The notes: generated by a model not told the origin, from the letters alone. A stretch of 64,000 nucleotides of DNA from Entomohabitans teleogrylli (GCF_001484765.1 NZ_KQ947377.1:186001-250000), one strand, 5' to 3'. Positions 39,158 to 47,487 are shown, counted from the first letter of the stretch. Translations and numbers: made by a program.

Positions 39158-40111
39158 CTACAGCAGTTCCCGGGCCGCGGAAACAATATCATGGGCCGTC
39201 AGACCGTACTCTTTCTGCAGGAAGTCCTGAGTCCCTACCTGGCCGTAGCGTTCCTTGACCCCAACCCGACGCATCGGCACCGGGCAGGTTTCCACCAGCA
39301 CTTCCGCCACCGCGGAACCCAGCCCGTTATGAATGCTGTGGTTTTCGCAGGTGACAATCCGCCCGGTTTTTTCGGCATAGTTTTTCACCAGCATGCGATC
39401 GATAGGTTTCAGGGTAAACATATCAATCACTGCCGCGCTGACCCCTTCCTGCTCCAGCTGACGCGCCGCCTCCAGCGCCTCCGCCACCATAATGCCGTTA
39501 GCGATCAGGGTGATATCTTCGCCTTCGCGCAGCACATTGCCTTTGCCGATGGTAAACCTTGAGCCTGGCGCATAAACGCTCGGCGCCTGCTTACGGATAG
39601 TGCGTACCCAGTAGAACCCATCGAGGGAGATAAGTTGGCGCAGCACGTCTTCAAACATGACCGCGTCGGTGACTTCCAGCACCACCGAGTGCGCCAGCCC
39701 GCGCACAATGCCCATATCTTCAAACGACATATGGGTGCCGCCGTTATGGCAGGCCGTGACGCCGGCATCCGAGGCGATCACTTTGACATTGCTGCGCTGA
39801 TAGTCGAGGGACATAAACAGCTGATCGAAGCAGCGGCGGCTGGCAAAGGCGGTAAAAGTATGCACAAACGGTTTGCGACCGGTCAGCGCCAGCCCTGCCG
39901 CCGTACCGATAACATTGGCCTCCATAATGCCGCAGTTGATGACATGCTGCGGATAGTTGCGCGCCACGCCGTCCATCGCCATCGAGCTCATCAAATCCGC
40001 TTCCAGCGCGATAATATCGCTTCCCGACTCAATCTGCTGCGCCACGAATCCGGCGTACACCTTGCGCATCTCAACGGCATCTTTTTGTCCTGCGGGTGCA
40101 ACCTTAATCAT
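39158..40111 (-). CDS. Transketolase, C-terminal subunit
   Basis: 317 residues from the ATG at 40111, which has GGAGG eight bases before it and overlaps the preceding gene by 8 bases; the longer open frame adds ten residues of that overlap. It covers the pyrimidine-binding and C-terminal domains: NCGIMEANVIGTAAGLAL contains the catalytic Glu that activates thiamine diphosphate, followed by FVHTFTAFASRRCFDQL and the C-terminal NHSIHNGLGSAVAEVL block. Together with the next gene it forms a split transketolase. Paired with a PTS, its donor may be the ketose phosphate the PTS delivers. Confidence 0.92.
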   Translation of the reverse strand: MIKVAPAGQKDAVEMRKVYAGFVAQQIESGSDIIALEADLMSSMAMDGVARNYPQHVINCGIMEANVIGTAAGLALTGRKPFVHTFTAFASRRCFDQLFMSLDYQRSNVKVIASDAGVTACHNGGTHMSFEDMGIVRGLAHSVVLEVTDAVMFEDVLRQLISLDGFYWVRTIRKQAPSVYAPGSRFTIGKGNVLREGEDITLIANGIMVAEALEAARQLEQEGVSAAVIDMFTLKPIDRMLVKNYAEKTGRIVTCENHSIHNGLGSAVAEVLVETCPVPMRRVGVKERYGQVGTQDFLQKEYGLTAHDIVSAARELL

Positions 40112-40934
40112 GTGCGGCCTCCAGTTGGCGGATAGTTTCATTAAGCGCCGTTTTCATCTCATCGGTCAGACGCAGGTGATGTGAATTGCTTAACTGCTCC
40201 AGGTACGGCACTCCCTGACCTTTAATACTGTCGAGGATCACCACCTGCGGGCGGGCGTCCGCCGGAAGAACCGGCTGCACCACCTCCAGCAACCCCGCAA
40301 TGTCATCACCTTTCACCGTCAGCGCATCAAAGCCGAAAGCGCGGAATTTAGCTTCCAGATCGAAAGCGCAGATGATCTCATCCAGTTCGCCGTCGAGCTG
40401 CTGCTTGTTCCAGTCGACAAATACCGTCAGGTTATTCAGGCGATGATGGGCGATAAACTGAAACGCCTCCCAGCACTGCCCCTCGTTAAGCTCGCCATCG
40501 CCAACAATACAGAACACCCGATTCGACCGTCCCGCCAGCTTATGCGCCAGCGCCATGCCCCCGGCAATGGAAATCCCCTGCCCCAGCGAACCGGTAGTGG
40601 CATCCACACCGCGGGTTTTAAGCCTGTCGGGATGGCTGGGCAGGCGGGTGCCGTTCTGGTTCAGCGTGTTCAGCTCTTCCATCGGGAAATATCCCTTGAT
40701 GGCCAGGGTACTGTAGAGCGCCGGCCCGGCGTGGCCTTTTGACAGCACAAAGTAGTCGCGCCCGGTCCAGTCCGGGTCTGCCGGATCGATGTTCATCACC
40801 GCGCCATACAGAACCGCCAGCGTTTCCACCACCGACATACTGCCGCCATAGTGCCCAAAGCCAAGATCGGTCAGCGACTTCAGGGTGGCGACGCGAATGT
40901 CGCGCGCCAGTTGGGTAACTTCATTCACACTCAT
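40104..40934 (-). CDS. Transketolase, N-terminal subunit
   Basis: 276 residues covering the thiamine-diphosphate-binding domain: DYFVLSKGHAGPALYSTLA, GSLGQGISIAGGMALA, and the ThDP motif VGDGELNEGQCWEAF followed by LNNLTVFVDWNKQQ. The active-site histidines typical of this domain are in KGHAG and in HYGGS. It shares ATGA with the upstream IIC gene, so import and first use of the sugar are translationally linked. Split enzymes of this type act as apulose-4-phosphate transketolases in known apiose pathways; whether that applies here is open. Confidence 0.92.
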   Translation of the reverse strand: MSVNEVTQLARDIRVATLKSLTDLGFGHYGGSMSVVETLAVLYGAVMNIDPADPDWTGRDYFVLSKGHAGPALYSTLAIKGYFPMEELNTLNQNGTRLPSHPDRLKTRGVDATTGSLGQGISIAGGMALAHKLAGRSNRVFCIVGDGELNEGQCWEAFQFIAHHRLNNLTVFVDWNKQQLDGELDEIICAFDLEAKFRAFGFDALTVKGDDIAGLLEVVQPVLPADARPQVVILDSIKGQGVPYLEQLSNSHHLRLTDEMKTALNETIRQLEAAHD

Positions 40935-42322
40935 GATTTGGCTCCAGGGTTTTCCTGCGAGTGACTGTCCGCAGATTTGTTTTTCGCGAACACGTTCCAG
41001 GCCACCAGCAGCGCGAACAGCGCCACCATAAGACCAGTAATTGCCAGCGGCGACAGGTAGCGCGCCAGGTTGCCCAGCACAATCCCTACCACGCCGAAAT
41101 CAGCATCCGAGAAGGTGGTATTAGCGAAACCAATCGCCCCCAGCACCGGCAGCAGCAACACGGGCAGGAAAGTGATCAACAGGCCGTTGGCGAAAGCGCC
41201 GATCATCGCACCGCGCCGCCCGCCGGTGGCGTTGCCGAAGACACCCGCCGTAGCGCCGGTGAAGAAGTGAGGTACCACCCCAGGCAGGATCAGCACCAGC
41301 TTCATCTGCCCGAGCAGGAACAGCCCCACCAGCCCGCCGAGAAAGCTGAACAGGAAGCCAATCAATACCGCGTTAGGCGCATACGGATACACTACCGGGC
41401 AGTCCAGCGCCGGACGCGCATTCGGCACCAGTTTTTCTGAGAAGCCGGTAAAAGCCGGAACGATTTCCGCCAGAATCAGGCGTACCCCCTGCAGGATGAT
41501 GAACACCCCTGCGGCGAAGGTGATCGCCATGATGATGGCGTACACCAGGTAGTTCTGGCCGCCGCTGTACGTACTTTCGACATATTCACGGCCCGCGCTG
41601 ACCGCCATGATCAGGTAGATGACCATCATAGTCAGGGAGATGGAGATCGAACTGTCGCGCAGAAAGCTTAAGTTCTTCGGCAGATTCATCTCTTCGGTGG
41701 AGCGGGAACCTTTACCGCACTTACTGCCGATCCAGCCGGAGAGTACATATCCCAGCGTGCCGAAGTGACCAAAGGCGATATCGTCATTGCCGGTGATACG
41801 CTTCATATAGCGCTGCGCCAGCGCCGGGAAGAAGGCCATCACCAGACCGAGGGTCAGCGAACCGGTAAACACCAGTCCGACGCCCTCAAAACCGGCGACC
41901 GTCAGGATCACGCCGATCATACAGGCCATATAGAACGTGTGATGCCCGGTAAGAAAGATGTATTTCAGGCGCGTAAAGCGGGCCACAACAATATTGGCCA
42001 CCATGCCGAAGGCCATAATTAACGCCGTCGAAGCGCCATATTTCTCCAGGGCAATAGAGACGATAGCCTCATTGTTGGGAATAATCCCCTGAATATTAAA
42101 TGCATGCTCAAACATGCCGCCCAGCGGATTTAGCGACCCGACCAGTACGGTTGCACCGCCGCCGAGAACAATAAAACCCAGAATAGTTTTAATAGTGCCT
42201 TTCACCACATCGGAAAAGGCTTTTTTCTGCGCCACCAGACCAATTAAGGCAATTAAACCCACCAGTACCGAAGGTACCTTGAGAATATCAACAACGAAAT
42301 TCAGCGTTTCAAGGATAAACAT
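40931..42322 (-). CDS. PTS EIIC component, ascorbate (UlaA/SgaT) family
   Basis: 463 residues with about 11 membrane segments. Signatures of the UlaA family: LKYIFLTGHHTFYMACMIGV, FGTLGYVLSGWIGSKCGKGS (typical GHFGT/GY region), and PNARPALDCPVVYPYAPNAV. It transports and phosphorylates a sugar or sugar acid with the separate IIB and IIA made from the same operon. Closest known members import L-ascorbate, but the neighbours (transketolase instead of UlaG/UlaD-type enzymes) argue for a different substrate. Confidence 0.92.
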   Translation of the reverse strand: MFILETLNFVVDILKVPSVLVGLIALIGLVAQKKAFSDVVKGTIKTILGFIVLGGGATVLVGSLNPLGGMFEHAFNIQGIIPNNEAIVSIALEKYGASTALIMAFGMVANIVVARFTRLKYIFLTGHHTFYMACMIGVILTVAGFEGVGLVFTGSLTLGLVMAFFPALAQRYMKRITGNDDIAFGHFGTLGYVLSGWIGSKCGKGSRSTEEMNLPKNLSFLRDSSISISLTMMVIYLIMAVSAGREYVESTYSGGQNYLVYAIIMAITFAAGVFIILQGVRLILAEIVPAFTGFSEKLVPNARPALDCPVVYPYAPNAVLIGFLFSFLGGLVGLFLLGQMKLVLILPGVVPHFFTGATAGVFGNATGGRRGAMIGAFANGLLITFLPVLLLPVLGAIGFANTTFSDADFGVVGIVLGNLARYLSPLAITGLMVALFALLVAWNVFAKNKSADSHSQENPGAKS

Positions 42323-42546
42323 ATCCGCCTCGCTTTATATTTGCTGGCGATAAGCGATCAGTCGCCGCCTGACAGCGATCAATGTCAGGGATACGACCGC
42401 CCACCGCCCCGATGTTTCCTGAATAGTTTTCAATATCCCCTGATTCACTCAGGTTAGCGCCGGCCTTTAAACCTCAAACATATACGGCCCCCGGGAGGGA
42501 GCAGGTAGCGCGCCGCCAGCCTGAAGTAACGCAGGAATATCAACGG
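42323..42546 (-). other. Spacer between EIIB and EIIC genes
   Basis: 224 bases inside an otherwise tightly packed operon. No ORF or clear terminator was seen; short inverted repeats occur near 42350-42385 (GCGATCA copies). It may hold an internal promoter or RNA-processing site. Confidence 0.4.
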
Positions 42547-42819
42547 TTATTGTTTCGCGAACCAGGCGCGCAACTGCGTTTCAAGTTCATTAATATCAAT
42601 AATATTCTGGATAACCACCAACTGGTCTTCCGGCACGCTGGCGCTGTCGGCAATATCTTTGGCCATGACGAATAAATCCGCCGCTCCCGGCGTGGCGGAA
42701 GAGAGATCGGAGTGCTCAACCTCGGCGTCAATATCGAGTTTTTTAAGCACTTTTTTAATATTCATTTCGACCATAAAACTACTGCCAAGGCCGGAACCGC
42801 AAATTGCCATGATTTTCAT
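42547..42819 (-). CDS. PTS EIIB component, UlaB-like
   Basis: 90 residues from the ATG at 42819 (the open frame runs further but without a plausible start). The phosphocysteine is C7 in AICGSGLGSSFMVE, the classic lactose/ascorbate-type IIB P-loop. Receives phosphate from EIIA and passes it to the sugar during transport through EIIC. Confidence 0.9.
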   Translation of the reverse strand: MKIMAICGSGLGSSFMVEMNIKKVLKKLDIDAEVEHSDLSSATPGAADLFVMAKDIADSASVPEDQLVVIQNIIDINELETQLRAWFAKQ

Positions 42820-42898
42820 TGTTATCACCTTTTTTGAGTAGGGTACCCCTGCATCACGCTGAAGCGTAATGTCATCAGAAAGCGGAGTGGTAATAAAA

Positions 42899-43342
42899 TC
42901 AGAAGCGTTCGATAATGTTTTTAATTTCCTCCAGAGTGTGCGCCTGATGTAATTTTTCCATATCATCATCACTGGAAAATAATTCCGCCAGTGCGGAGAT
43001 CATTTCAATATGGCTGTGGTTATCGGGCGCGGCGAGCATCACAATCACATCCACCGGATCGAACTCCCCGGCGCCAAACGACACGCCATGCTCCAGTTTC
43101 AGCAGGGAAAGCCCTAAACCTTTTGCGCCCTCTTCCGGTCTGGCATGCGGCATCGCCAGCCCTGGCGCCAGCACATAGTAAGGCCCCAGTTTCTGGTGCT
43201 GCGCGACAATCGCCGTGATGTACTCAGGAGTAATAACCCCGGCTGCCAGCAGCGGCCTGGCGCAGATTTCCAGCGCCTGCTGCCAGCTTTCGGCATGCTG
43301 CTGCAGCGTAATGGTTGCATCGTTTATCCATCTGTTGAGCAC
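42899..43342 (-). CDS. PTS EIIA component, mannitol/fructose type
   Basis: 147 residues starting at GTG 43342. This start is chosen because GGAGG sits seven bases before it; the ATG-initiated longer frame (to 43411) lacks a ribosome site and adds 23 unrelated residues. The phosphorylated histidine is H66 in LAMPHARPEEG. The C-terminal helix and the DVIVMLAAPDNHSHIEMI strand-helix are typical of PtsN/UlaC-like EIIA. First gene of the operon IIA-IIB-IIC-TktN-TktC. Confidence 0.9.
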   Translation of the reverse strand: MLNRWINDATITLQQHAESWQQALEICARPLLAAGVITPEYITAIVAQHQKLGPYYVLAPGLAMPHARPEEGAKGLGLSLLKLEHGVSFGAGEFDPVDVIVMLAAPDNHSHIEMISALAELFSSDDDMEKLHQAHTLEEIKNIIERF

Positions 43343-43403
43343 GTTACGCCTCCGCCATTTAGCTAAAGATGGGCAAACTTTATTCAAGCGGGCAACCATT
43401 AAC

Positions 43404-43419
43404 CGTGACAAACATCACA
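43404..43419. promoter_or_regulatory. CRP-like site upstream of the PTS operon
   Basis: CGTGA-CAAACA-TCACA matches the CRP consensus TGTGA-N6-TCACA at 9 of 10 defined bases. It lies about 60 bases before the EIIA start, next to one LacI-type operator. Catabolite control of a PTS sugar operon is expected. Confidence 0.65.
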
Positions 43420-43420
43420 A

Positions 43421-43434
43421 AGATAGCGCTACCA
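43421..43434. promoter_or_regulatory. LacI-type operator, second copy
   Basis: AGATAGCGCTACCA differs at two positions from the perfect palindrome at 43455-43468, 34 bases away. Confidence 0.6.
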
Positions 43435-43454
43435 ACGGATAACATTCAGATTTG

Positions 43455-43468
43455 TGATAGCGCTATCA
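43455..43468. promoter_or_regulatory. LacI-type operator, perfect palindrome
   Basis: TGATAGCGCTATCA is a 14-bp perfect palindrome with the central GCGC-type core common among LacI-family operators. It lies between the divergent EIIA and LacI-family genes; with the copy at 43421 it could support a repression loop. Confidence 0.7.
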
Positions 43469-43592
43469 TATTATAATCATTGCATGAAAACTCAGCAAAA
43501 AAGCAGCGTAAAGGCGTATACTGCGTTGCACAAATTGTGCAGAACGATAATCAAAGCGTGTGCCAACGTGTTGTAAACAAGCAGGAATCTGT

Positions 43593-44612
43593 ATGTCTTT
43601 GACCCGAAAACGGCGTAGTACCGGTAAAGTCACCCTTGCTGATGTTGCCCAGCTTGCCGGCGTCGGCACCATGACCGTCTCGCGCGCCCTGCGCACCCCA
43701 GAACAGGTTTCCGATAAACTGCGTGAAAAAATCGAAGCCGCGGTGCAGGAACTGGGATATATGCCCAACCTTGCCGCCAGCGCGCTGGCGTCCGCGTCAT
43801 CGTGGACCATTGCCATGGTGGTGCCCAATCTGGCGGAAGCGGGCTGTTCCGAAATGTTCGCCGGGCTCCAGCAGATATTGCAGCCCGCCGGCTATCAGAT
43901 CATGCTGGCGGAATCGCAGCACCGCCTGGAACAGGAAGAGAAACTGCTGGAAACGCTGCTGGCCTCCAATATCGCGGCAGCCATTCTGCTGAGCGTCGAA
44001 CACAGCGACACCGTGCGCCACTGGCTGCAAAACGCCTCCATTCCGGTCATGGAGATGGGCGCGATGCGCACCGATCCTCTCGATATGAATATCGGTATTG
44101 ATAATGTCGCCGCCATGTTTGAACTGACGGAAATGCTGATTCAGCGCGGCTATCAGAGCATCGGTCTGCTGTGCGCCAATCAGGAACAATGGATTTTTCA
44201 GCAGCATCTGCAGGGCTGGTATAAAGCGATGCTGCGCCACCATATGTCGCCCAACCGGGTGATCAACGCCGCGCTGCCCGCCAATTTCTCCACCGGGGCG
44301 TCTCAACTACCAGAGTTTTTGCTGGCCTGGCCGGAGCTGGACGCGCTGGTATGCGTTTCCGACGAGCTGGCCTGCGGGGTGCTGTATGAATGCCAGCGCC
44401 GCCGCATCAAGGTTCCGGATGATTTGGCGGTCGTGGGATTCGGCGACAGCGATGTCAGCCGGGTGTGCCAGCCACCGTTAACCACCATGGCGGTACCGCA
44501 CCGTAAAATCGGCATTGAAGCCGGTCGTGCGCTGCTCGAACGCCTTAATGACGGGAACTGGCGCGATCAGCAGCCGATCGCCTCCAGTTTGTGCATGCGG
44601 GATAGTTGCTGA
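43593..44612 (+). CDS. LacI-family regulator of the PTS-transketolase operon
   Basis: 339 residues from the ATG at 43593 (AGGA ahead of it; an in-frame GTG lies 33 bases upstream). The DNA-binding domain reads VTLADVAQLAGVGTMTVSRALR, resembling GntR/IdnR of E. coli. A periplasmic-binding-type sugar domain follows (TIAMVVPNLAEAGCSEMFAGLQ, VSDELACGVLYECQRR, VVGFGDSDVSRVCQPPLTTM). Divergent from the PTS genes, with two operator copies in between, so it is the likely repressor of that operon and of itself. The inducer would be the imported sugar or its phosphate. Confidence 0.88.
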   Translation: MSLTRKRRSTGKVTLADVAQLAGVGTMTVSRALRTPEQVSDKLREKIEAAVQELGYMPNLAASALASASSWTIAMVVPNLAEAGCSEMFAGLQQILQPAGYQIMLAESQHRLEQEEKLLETLLASNIAAAILLSVEHSDTVRHWLQNASIPVMEMGAMRTDPLDMNIGIDNVAAMFELTEMLIQRGYQSIGLLCANQEQWIFQQHLQGWYKAMLRHHMSPNRVINAALPANFSTGASQLPEFLLAWPELDALVCVSDELACGVLYECQRRRIKVPDDLAVVGFGDSDVSRVCQPPLTTMAVPHRKIGIEAGRALLERLNDGNWRDQQPIASSLCMRDSC

Positions 44613-44628
44613 GTTCCGTTTCATCTCC

Positions 44629-45294
44629 CTAAAACTTCGCGCTCACCCCGAGACTGTACATAAATGCTTCCCCGCTGTTCATTCCTTCCGCCTGGGATAG
44701 CGCCGCCCAGGCCGCCATATGGGAAGTCAGCGGCATATCGGCGCCGAAAGAAAGGTCCCGCCAGCGGTTTTGCTGGCGGCCAGGCGCGGTAATAAACATC
44801 CCCGCCGGCGCCCACCACAACCCGTCGCCATCCAGATGATTAAAGCTCACCCGCGCCCACGGCTTTACCGCGCCCAGCGAATAATCCACTCGCCACCCCA
44901 CGCTACTGAGGCTGTCTACCCCATCGCTGCCGGCATCAATACTGTCGTCAACATAACCGACAGATTTCTGCGACTGCCAGTTGATGTCCGGCCCGGTAGA
45001 AAAACCGTCCGGCAGCGCGAAACGCCAGCCCGTATGCGCGTCCTGACCGGCAGCTGTCATTCCGCCGCCGACATACAGCGCATCGCCGGCAGAGGAAATA
45101 CGCTCCGCCAGGACAGCGTTATAGTCCGGTTGGTGATCGCTGTCCCAGGTATAGCGATCGGGAGTATTCCCGCGGGTATCATCGGCGATATATTCCTGTT
45201 GCCAGGCAAACGCAACGGGGGAAAACGCCAGGCACCAGCATAGTATCGCAGCGCCAGTACACCTGCGCTTGCCACTGCTTATTGTTATAACCAT
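44629..45294 (-). CDS. yhjY: Autotransporter-barrel-like outer-membrane protein YhjY
   Basis: 221 residues from the ATG at 45294 (GGAG eight bases ahead); the longer frame lacks a start with a signal peptide. Signal peptide ends near SPVAFA-W. The rest resembles the last part of an autotransporter barrel (WRVDYSLGAVKPWARVSFNH, FGADMPLTSHMAAWAALSQAEG) and ends in a C-terminal Phe (VSAKF), the usual outer-membrane assembly signal. There is no passenger domain. Its place beside tag is as in E. coli. Function unknown. Confidence 0.8.
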   Translation of the reverse strand: MVITISSGKRRCTGAAILCWCLAFSPVAFAWQQEYIADDTRGNTPDRYTWDSDHQPDYNAVLAERISSAGDALYVGGGMTAAGQDAHTGWRFALPDGFSTGPDINWQSQKSVGYVDDSIDAGSDGVDSLSSVGWRVDYSLGAVKPWARVSFNHLDGDGLWWAPAGMFITAPGRQQNRWRDLSFGADMPLTSHMAAWAALSQAEGMNSGEAFMYSLGVSAKF

Positions 45295-45535
45295 TCCAAC
45301 GACTCCACAGAGAGCCGAATCCGGCAACAGGGATTGTAATATTCTCAGGGCATGCGCGCTCTCAGCCATCCGGGCGGCGAAACCCGACGGCGCCAGGGAC
45401 GACAACGGCGCCCACGCTGCGGTAATCTGAACAGGATGAGAATGAATAGCCCTGATTTAACTATTACTACTTTATAACGCTCGTCAAGTCAGGCTGTGAA
45501 CAATATCCATTTTCTGCAAAGCACAAGGAAAACAT

Positions 45536-46099
45536 ATGCAACGTTGCGACTGGGTTACCCAGGATCCTCTCTATCTGGCCTACCACGACAACGAGTGGGG
45601 CGTGCCGGAAAAGTCCGGGCCAAAACTGTTCGAGATGATCTGTCTGGAGGGCCAGCAGGCCGGCCTTTCATGGATCACGGTACTGAAAAAGCGTGAAAAC
45701 TACCGCCGCTGCTTTCACCAGTTCGATCCCCGGGCCGTGGCGGCCATGCAGCCGGAAGACGTTGAACGACTGGTGCAGGATGCCGGGATCATTCGCCATC
45801 GCGGTAAGATCGAAGCGATCATTGGCAATGCGCGGGCTTACCTGGCCATGGAGGCCAACGGAGAGCCATTTGCCGATTTTGTCTGGTCGTTTGTCAACCA
45901 CACGCCACAGGTAACCCAGGCGGCGACGCTGGCGGAAATCCCCGCCACCACGGCGGTTTCCGACGCCATGTCAAAAGCGTTGAAAAAACGCGGCTTTAAG
46001 TTCGTCGGCTCGACGATCTGTTACTCGTTTATGCAGGCCTGCGGGCTGGTCAACGACCACGTTATTGGCTGCTGTTGCCGCCAGGAGCATAACCGATGA
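45536..46099 (+). CDS. tag: 3-methyladenine DNA glycosylase I
   Basis: Removes 3-methyladenine from alkylated DNA as the first step of base-excision repair. 187 residues as in E. coli. Zinc ligands are C4, H17 and the C-terminal H-C pair in NDHVIGCCCRQ; the conserved EGQQAGLSWITVLKKRENYR forms the substrate pocket. Its stop overlaps the yiaC start (ATGA), as in E. coli. Confidence 0.97.
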   Translation: MQRCDWVTQDPLYLAYHDNEWGVPEKSGPKLFEMICLEGQQAGLSWITVLKKRENYRRCFHQFDPRAVAAMQPEDVERLVQDAGIIRHRGKIEAIIGNARAYLAMEANGEPFADFVWSFVNHTPQVTQAATLAEIPATTAVSDAMSKALKKRGFKFVGSTICYSFMQACGLVNDHVIGCCCRQEHNR

Positions 46100-46527
46100 T
46101 TCGCCCTTTCCAGCGCCCGGAGACCCCGGAGCTGCTGGCTCTATGGCTTGCCAGCACCATTGAAGCGCACCCGTTCATTCCAGAAGCATGGTGGCGGGAG
46201 AGTCTGCCGGTGGTGCGCGATACCTATTTGCCCAATGCCAGCACCTGGGTGATGGAACAACAGGGCGCTCTCGTCGGTTTTATCAGTATCCTGGACGGCC
46301 AGTTTATCGGCGCACTGTTTGTTGCGCCGCAGCACATCGGTAGCGGTATCGGCCACGCATTACTGGAACACGCCATGCAGCGCTACAGCAGACTGAGTCT
46401 GGAGGTGTACCAGAAGAATATTCGGGCGGTGAACTTCTATCACGCCCACGGTTTTCGCATTGAAGACAGCGCCTGGCATCAGGAAACCCGACATCCCACC
46501 TGGATCATGAGCTGGCAGGCGGCTTAA
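46096..46527 (+). CDS. yiaC: GNAT acetyltransferase YiaC
   Basis: 143-residue GNAT-fold acetyltransferase; E. coli YiaC is a protein lysine acetyltransferase. The acetyl-CoA motif is ALFVAPQHIGSGIGHALLEHA (Q-x-x-G-x-G/A form, here QHIGSGIG), and the C-terminal strand NFYHAHGFRIE is typical. Coupled to tag by a 4-base overlap. bisC, next in K-12, is absent. Confidence 0.92.
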   Translation: MIRPFQRPETPELLALWLASTIEAHPFIPEAWWRESLPVVRDTYLPNASTWVMEQQGALVGFISILDGQFIGALFVAPQHIGSGIGHALLEHAMQRYSRLSLEVYQKNIRAVNFYHAHGFRIEDSAWHQETRHPTWIMSWQAA

Positions 46528-46564
46528 GCCGTCTATATCGCCGCGCCGGAAATCCCCCCCAGAC

Positions 46565-46593
46565 AAAGCCCGGCAACCACGCTTTTGGGCTTT
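46565..46593 (+). terminator. Hairpin after yiaC
   Basis: A 7-bp stem AAAGCCC / GGGCTTT with a 15-nt loop lies 38 bases past the yiaC stop. Weak as a terminator, no T-run. Confidence 0.4.
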
Positions 46594-46751
46594 GCGCGTA
46601 CCGTTGAACAACGTTTGTGACTATTTTATCGCCGTCAGGGCCCCCAGACGACGGTGCAATAGTTTTCGGTCACTTCCATTGTCGTTCTGTTACATAAACA
46701 GCCGGTAAAATTTACAAATCCAGAACAGCCGGCGAACTTTCTCCGCCGGCT

Positions 46752-46783
46752 GCGCGCCGCACGCTCCCGGGTGTGCGGCGCGC
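46752..46783 (+). promoter_or_regulatory. Strong GC hairpin in the yiaD 5' leader
   Basis: A perfect 11-bp stem (GCGCGCCGCAC / GTGCGGCGCGC) with a 10-nt loop ends 10 bases before the TAAGGA ribosome site of yiaD. It could be a leader hairpin affecting translation or the end of another transcript. Confidence 0.5.
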
Positions 46784-46807
46784 CCCGTGACCGTAAGGAC
46801 TCAAAAA

Positions 46808-47470
46808 ATGAAAAAAAGCACATTGATGATTGCCGCTGCCGTCAGCGGCGCGCTGGTCATTTCGGGTTGCACCACTAACCCCTATACCGGTGAAAGCGAA
46901 GCCGCCAAATCAGGCATCGGCGCCGGGATTGGTTCTCTGGTGGGAGCCGGAGTGGGCGCGCTTTCTTCCTCGAAGAGCGATCGCGGTAAAGGGGCGCTGA
47001 TTGGCGCCGCCGCCGGGGCTGCGCTGGGCGGCGGCGTCGGCTATTACATGGACCGCCAGGAAGCTCAGTTACGCCAGAAAATGCAGGGCACCGGCGTCAG
47101 CGTGACCCGCAGCGGCGACAACATCATCCTCAATATGCCCAATAACGTCACTTTCGACAGTAATGCCAGCAACCTGAAACCAGCTGGCGCCAATACACTC
47201 ACCGGCGTGGCGCTGGTACTCAAAGAGTATGATAAAACCGCGGTCAACGTGGTGGGCCACACTGACAGTACCGGCGGCAGCGATCTGAACCAGCGCCTGT
47301 CACAACAGCGGGCGGATAGCGTAGCCAGTTCGCTGATTACTCAGGGCGTAGCGGGCAACCGCATCCGCGCCGCCGGCGTCGGGCCGGCAAACCCCATCGC
47401 CAGTAACAGCACCCAGGAAGGACGCGCCCAAAATCGCCGGGTAGAGATCACCCTTAGCCCGCTACAGTAA
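46808..47470 (+). CDS. yiaD: Outer-membrane lipoprotein YiaD (OmpA-like)
   Basis: 220 residues from the ATG at 46808. Lipobox VISGC (signal peptide about 22 residues), then a glycine-zipper region (SGIGAGIGSLVGAGVGAL, GAAAGAALGGGVGYY) that can insert into membranes, then an OmpA-like peptidoglycan-binding domain (VNVVGHTDSTGGSDLNQRLS, NRRVEITLSP). In E. coli it is a multicopy suppressor of a temperature-sensitive bamB-linked defect. Followed by a good hairpin. Confidence 0.95.
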   Translation: MKKSTLMIAAAVSGALVISGCTTNPYTGESEAAKSGIGAGIGSLVGAGVGALSSSKSDRGKGALIGAAAGAALGGGVGYYMDRQEAQLRQKMQGTGVSVTRSGDNIILNMPNNVTFDSNASNLKPAGANTLTGVALVLKEYDKTAVNVVGHTDSTGGSDLNQRLSQQRADSVASSLITQGVAGNRIRAAGVGPANPIASNSTQEGRAQNRRVEITLSPLQ

Positions 47471-47487
47471 TACTTCCATACTACCTG

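Noticed and set aside
42820-42972. Longer N-terminus for the EIIB protein
   Set aside because: The extension has no family counterpart; EIIB proteins begin just before the phosphocysteine loop, as with the ATG at 42819.
43560-43592. GTG start 33 bases upstream for the LacI-type regulator
   Set aside because: The ATG at 43593 has the better ribosome site and gives the usual N-terminal spacing to the helix-turn-helix.
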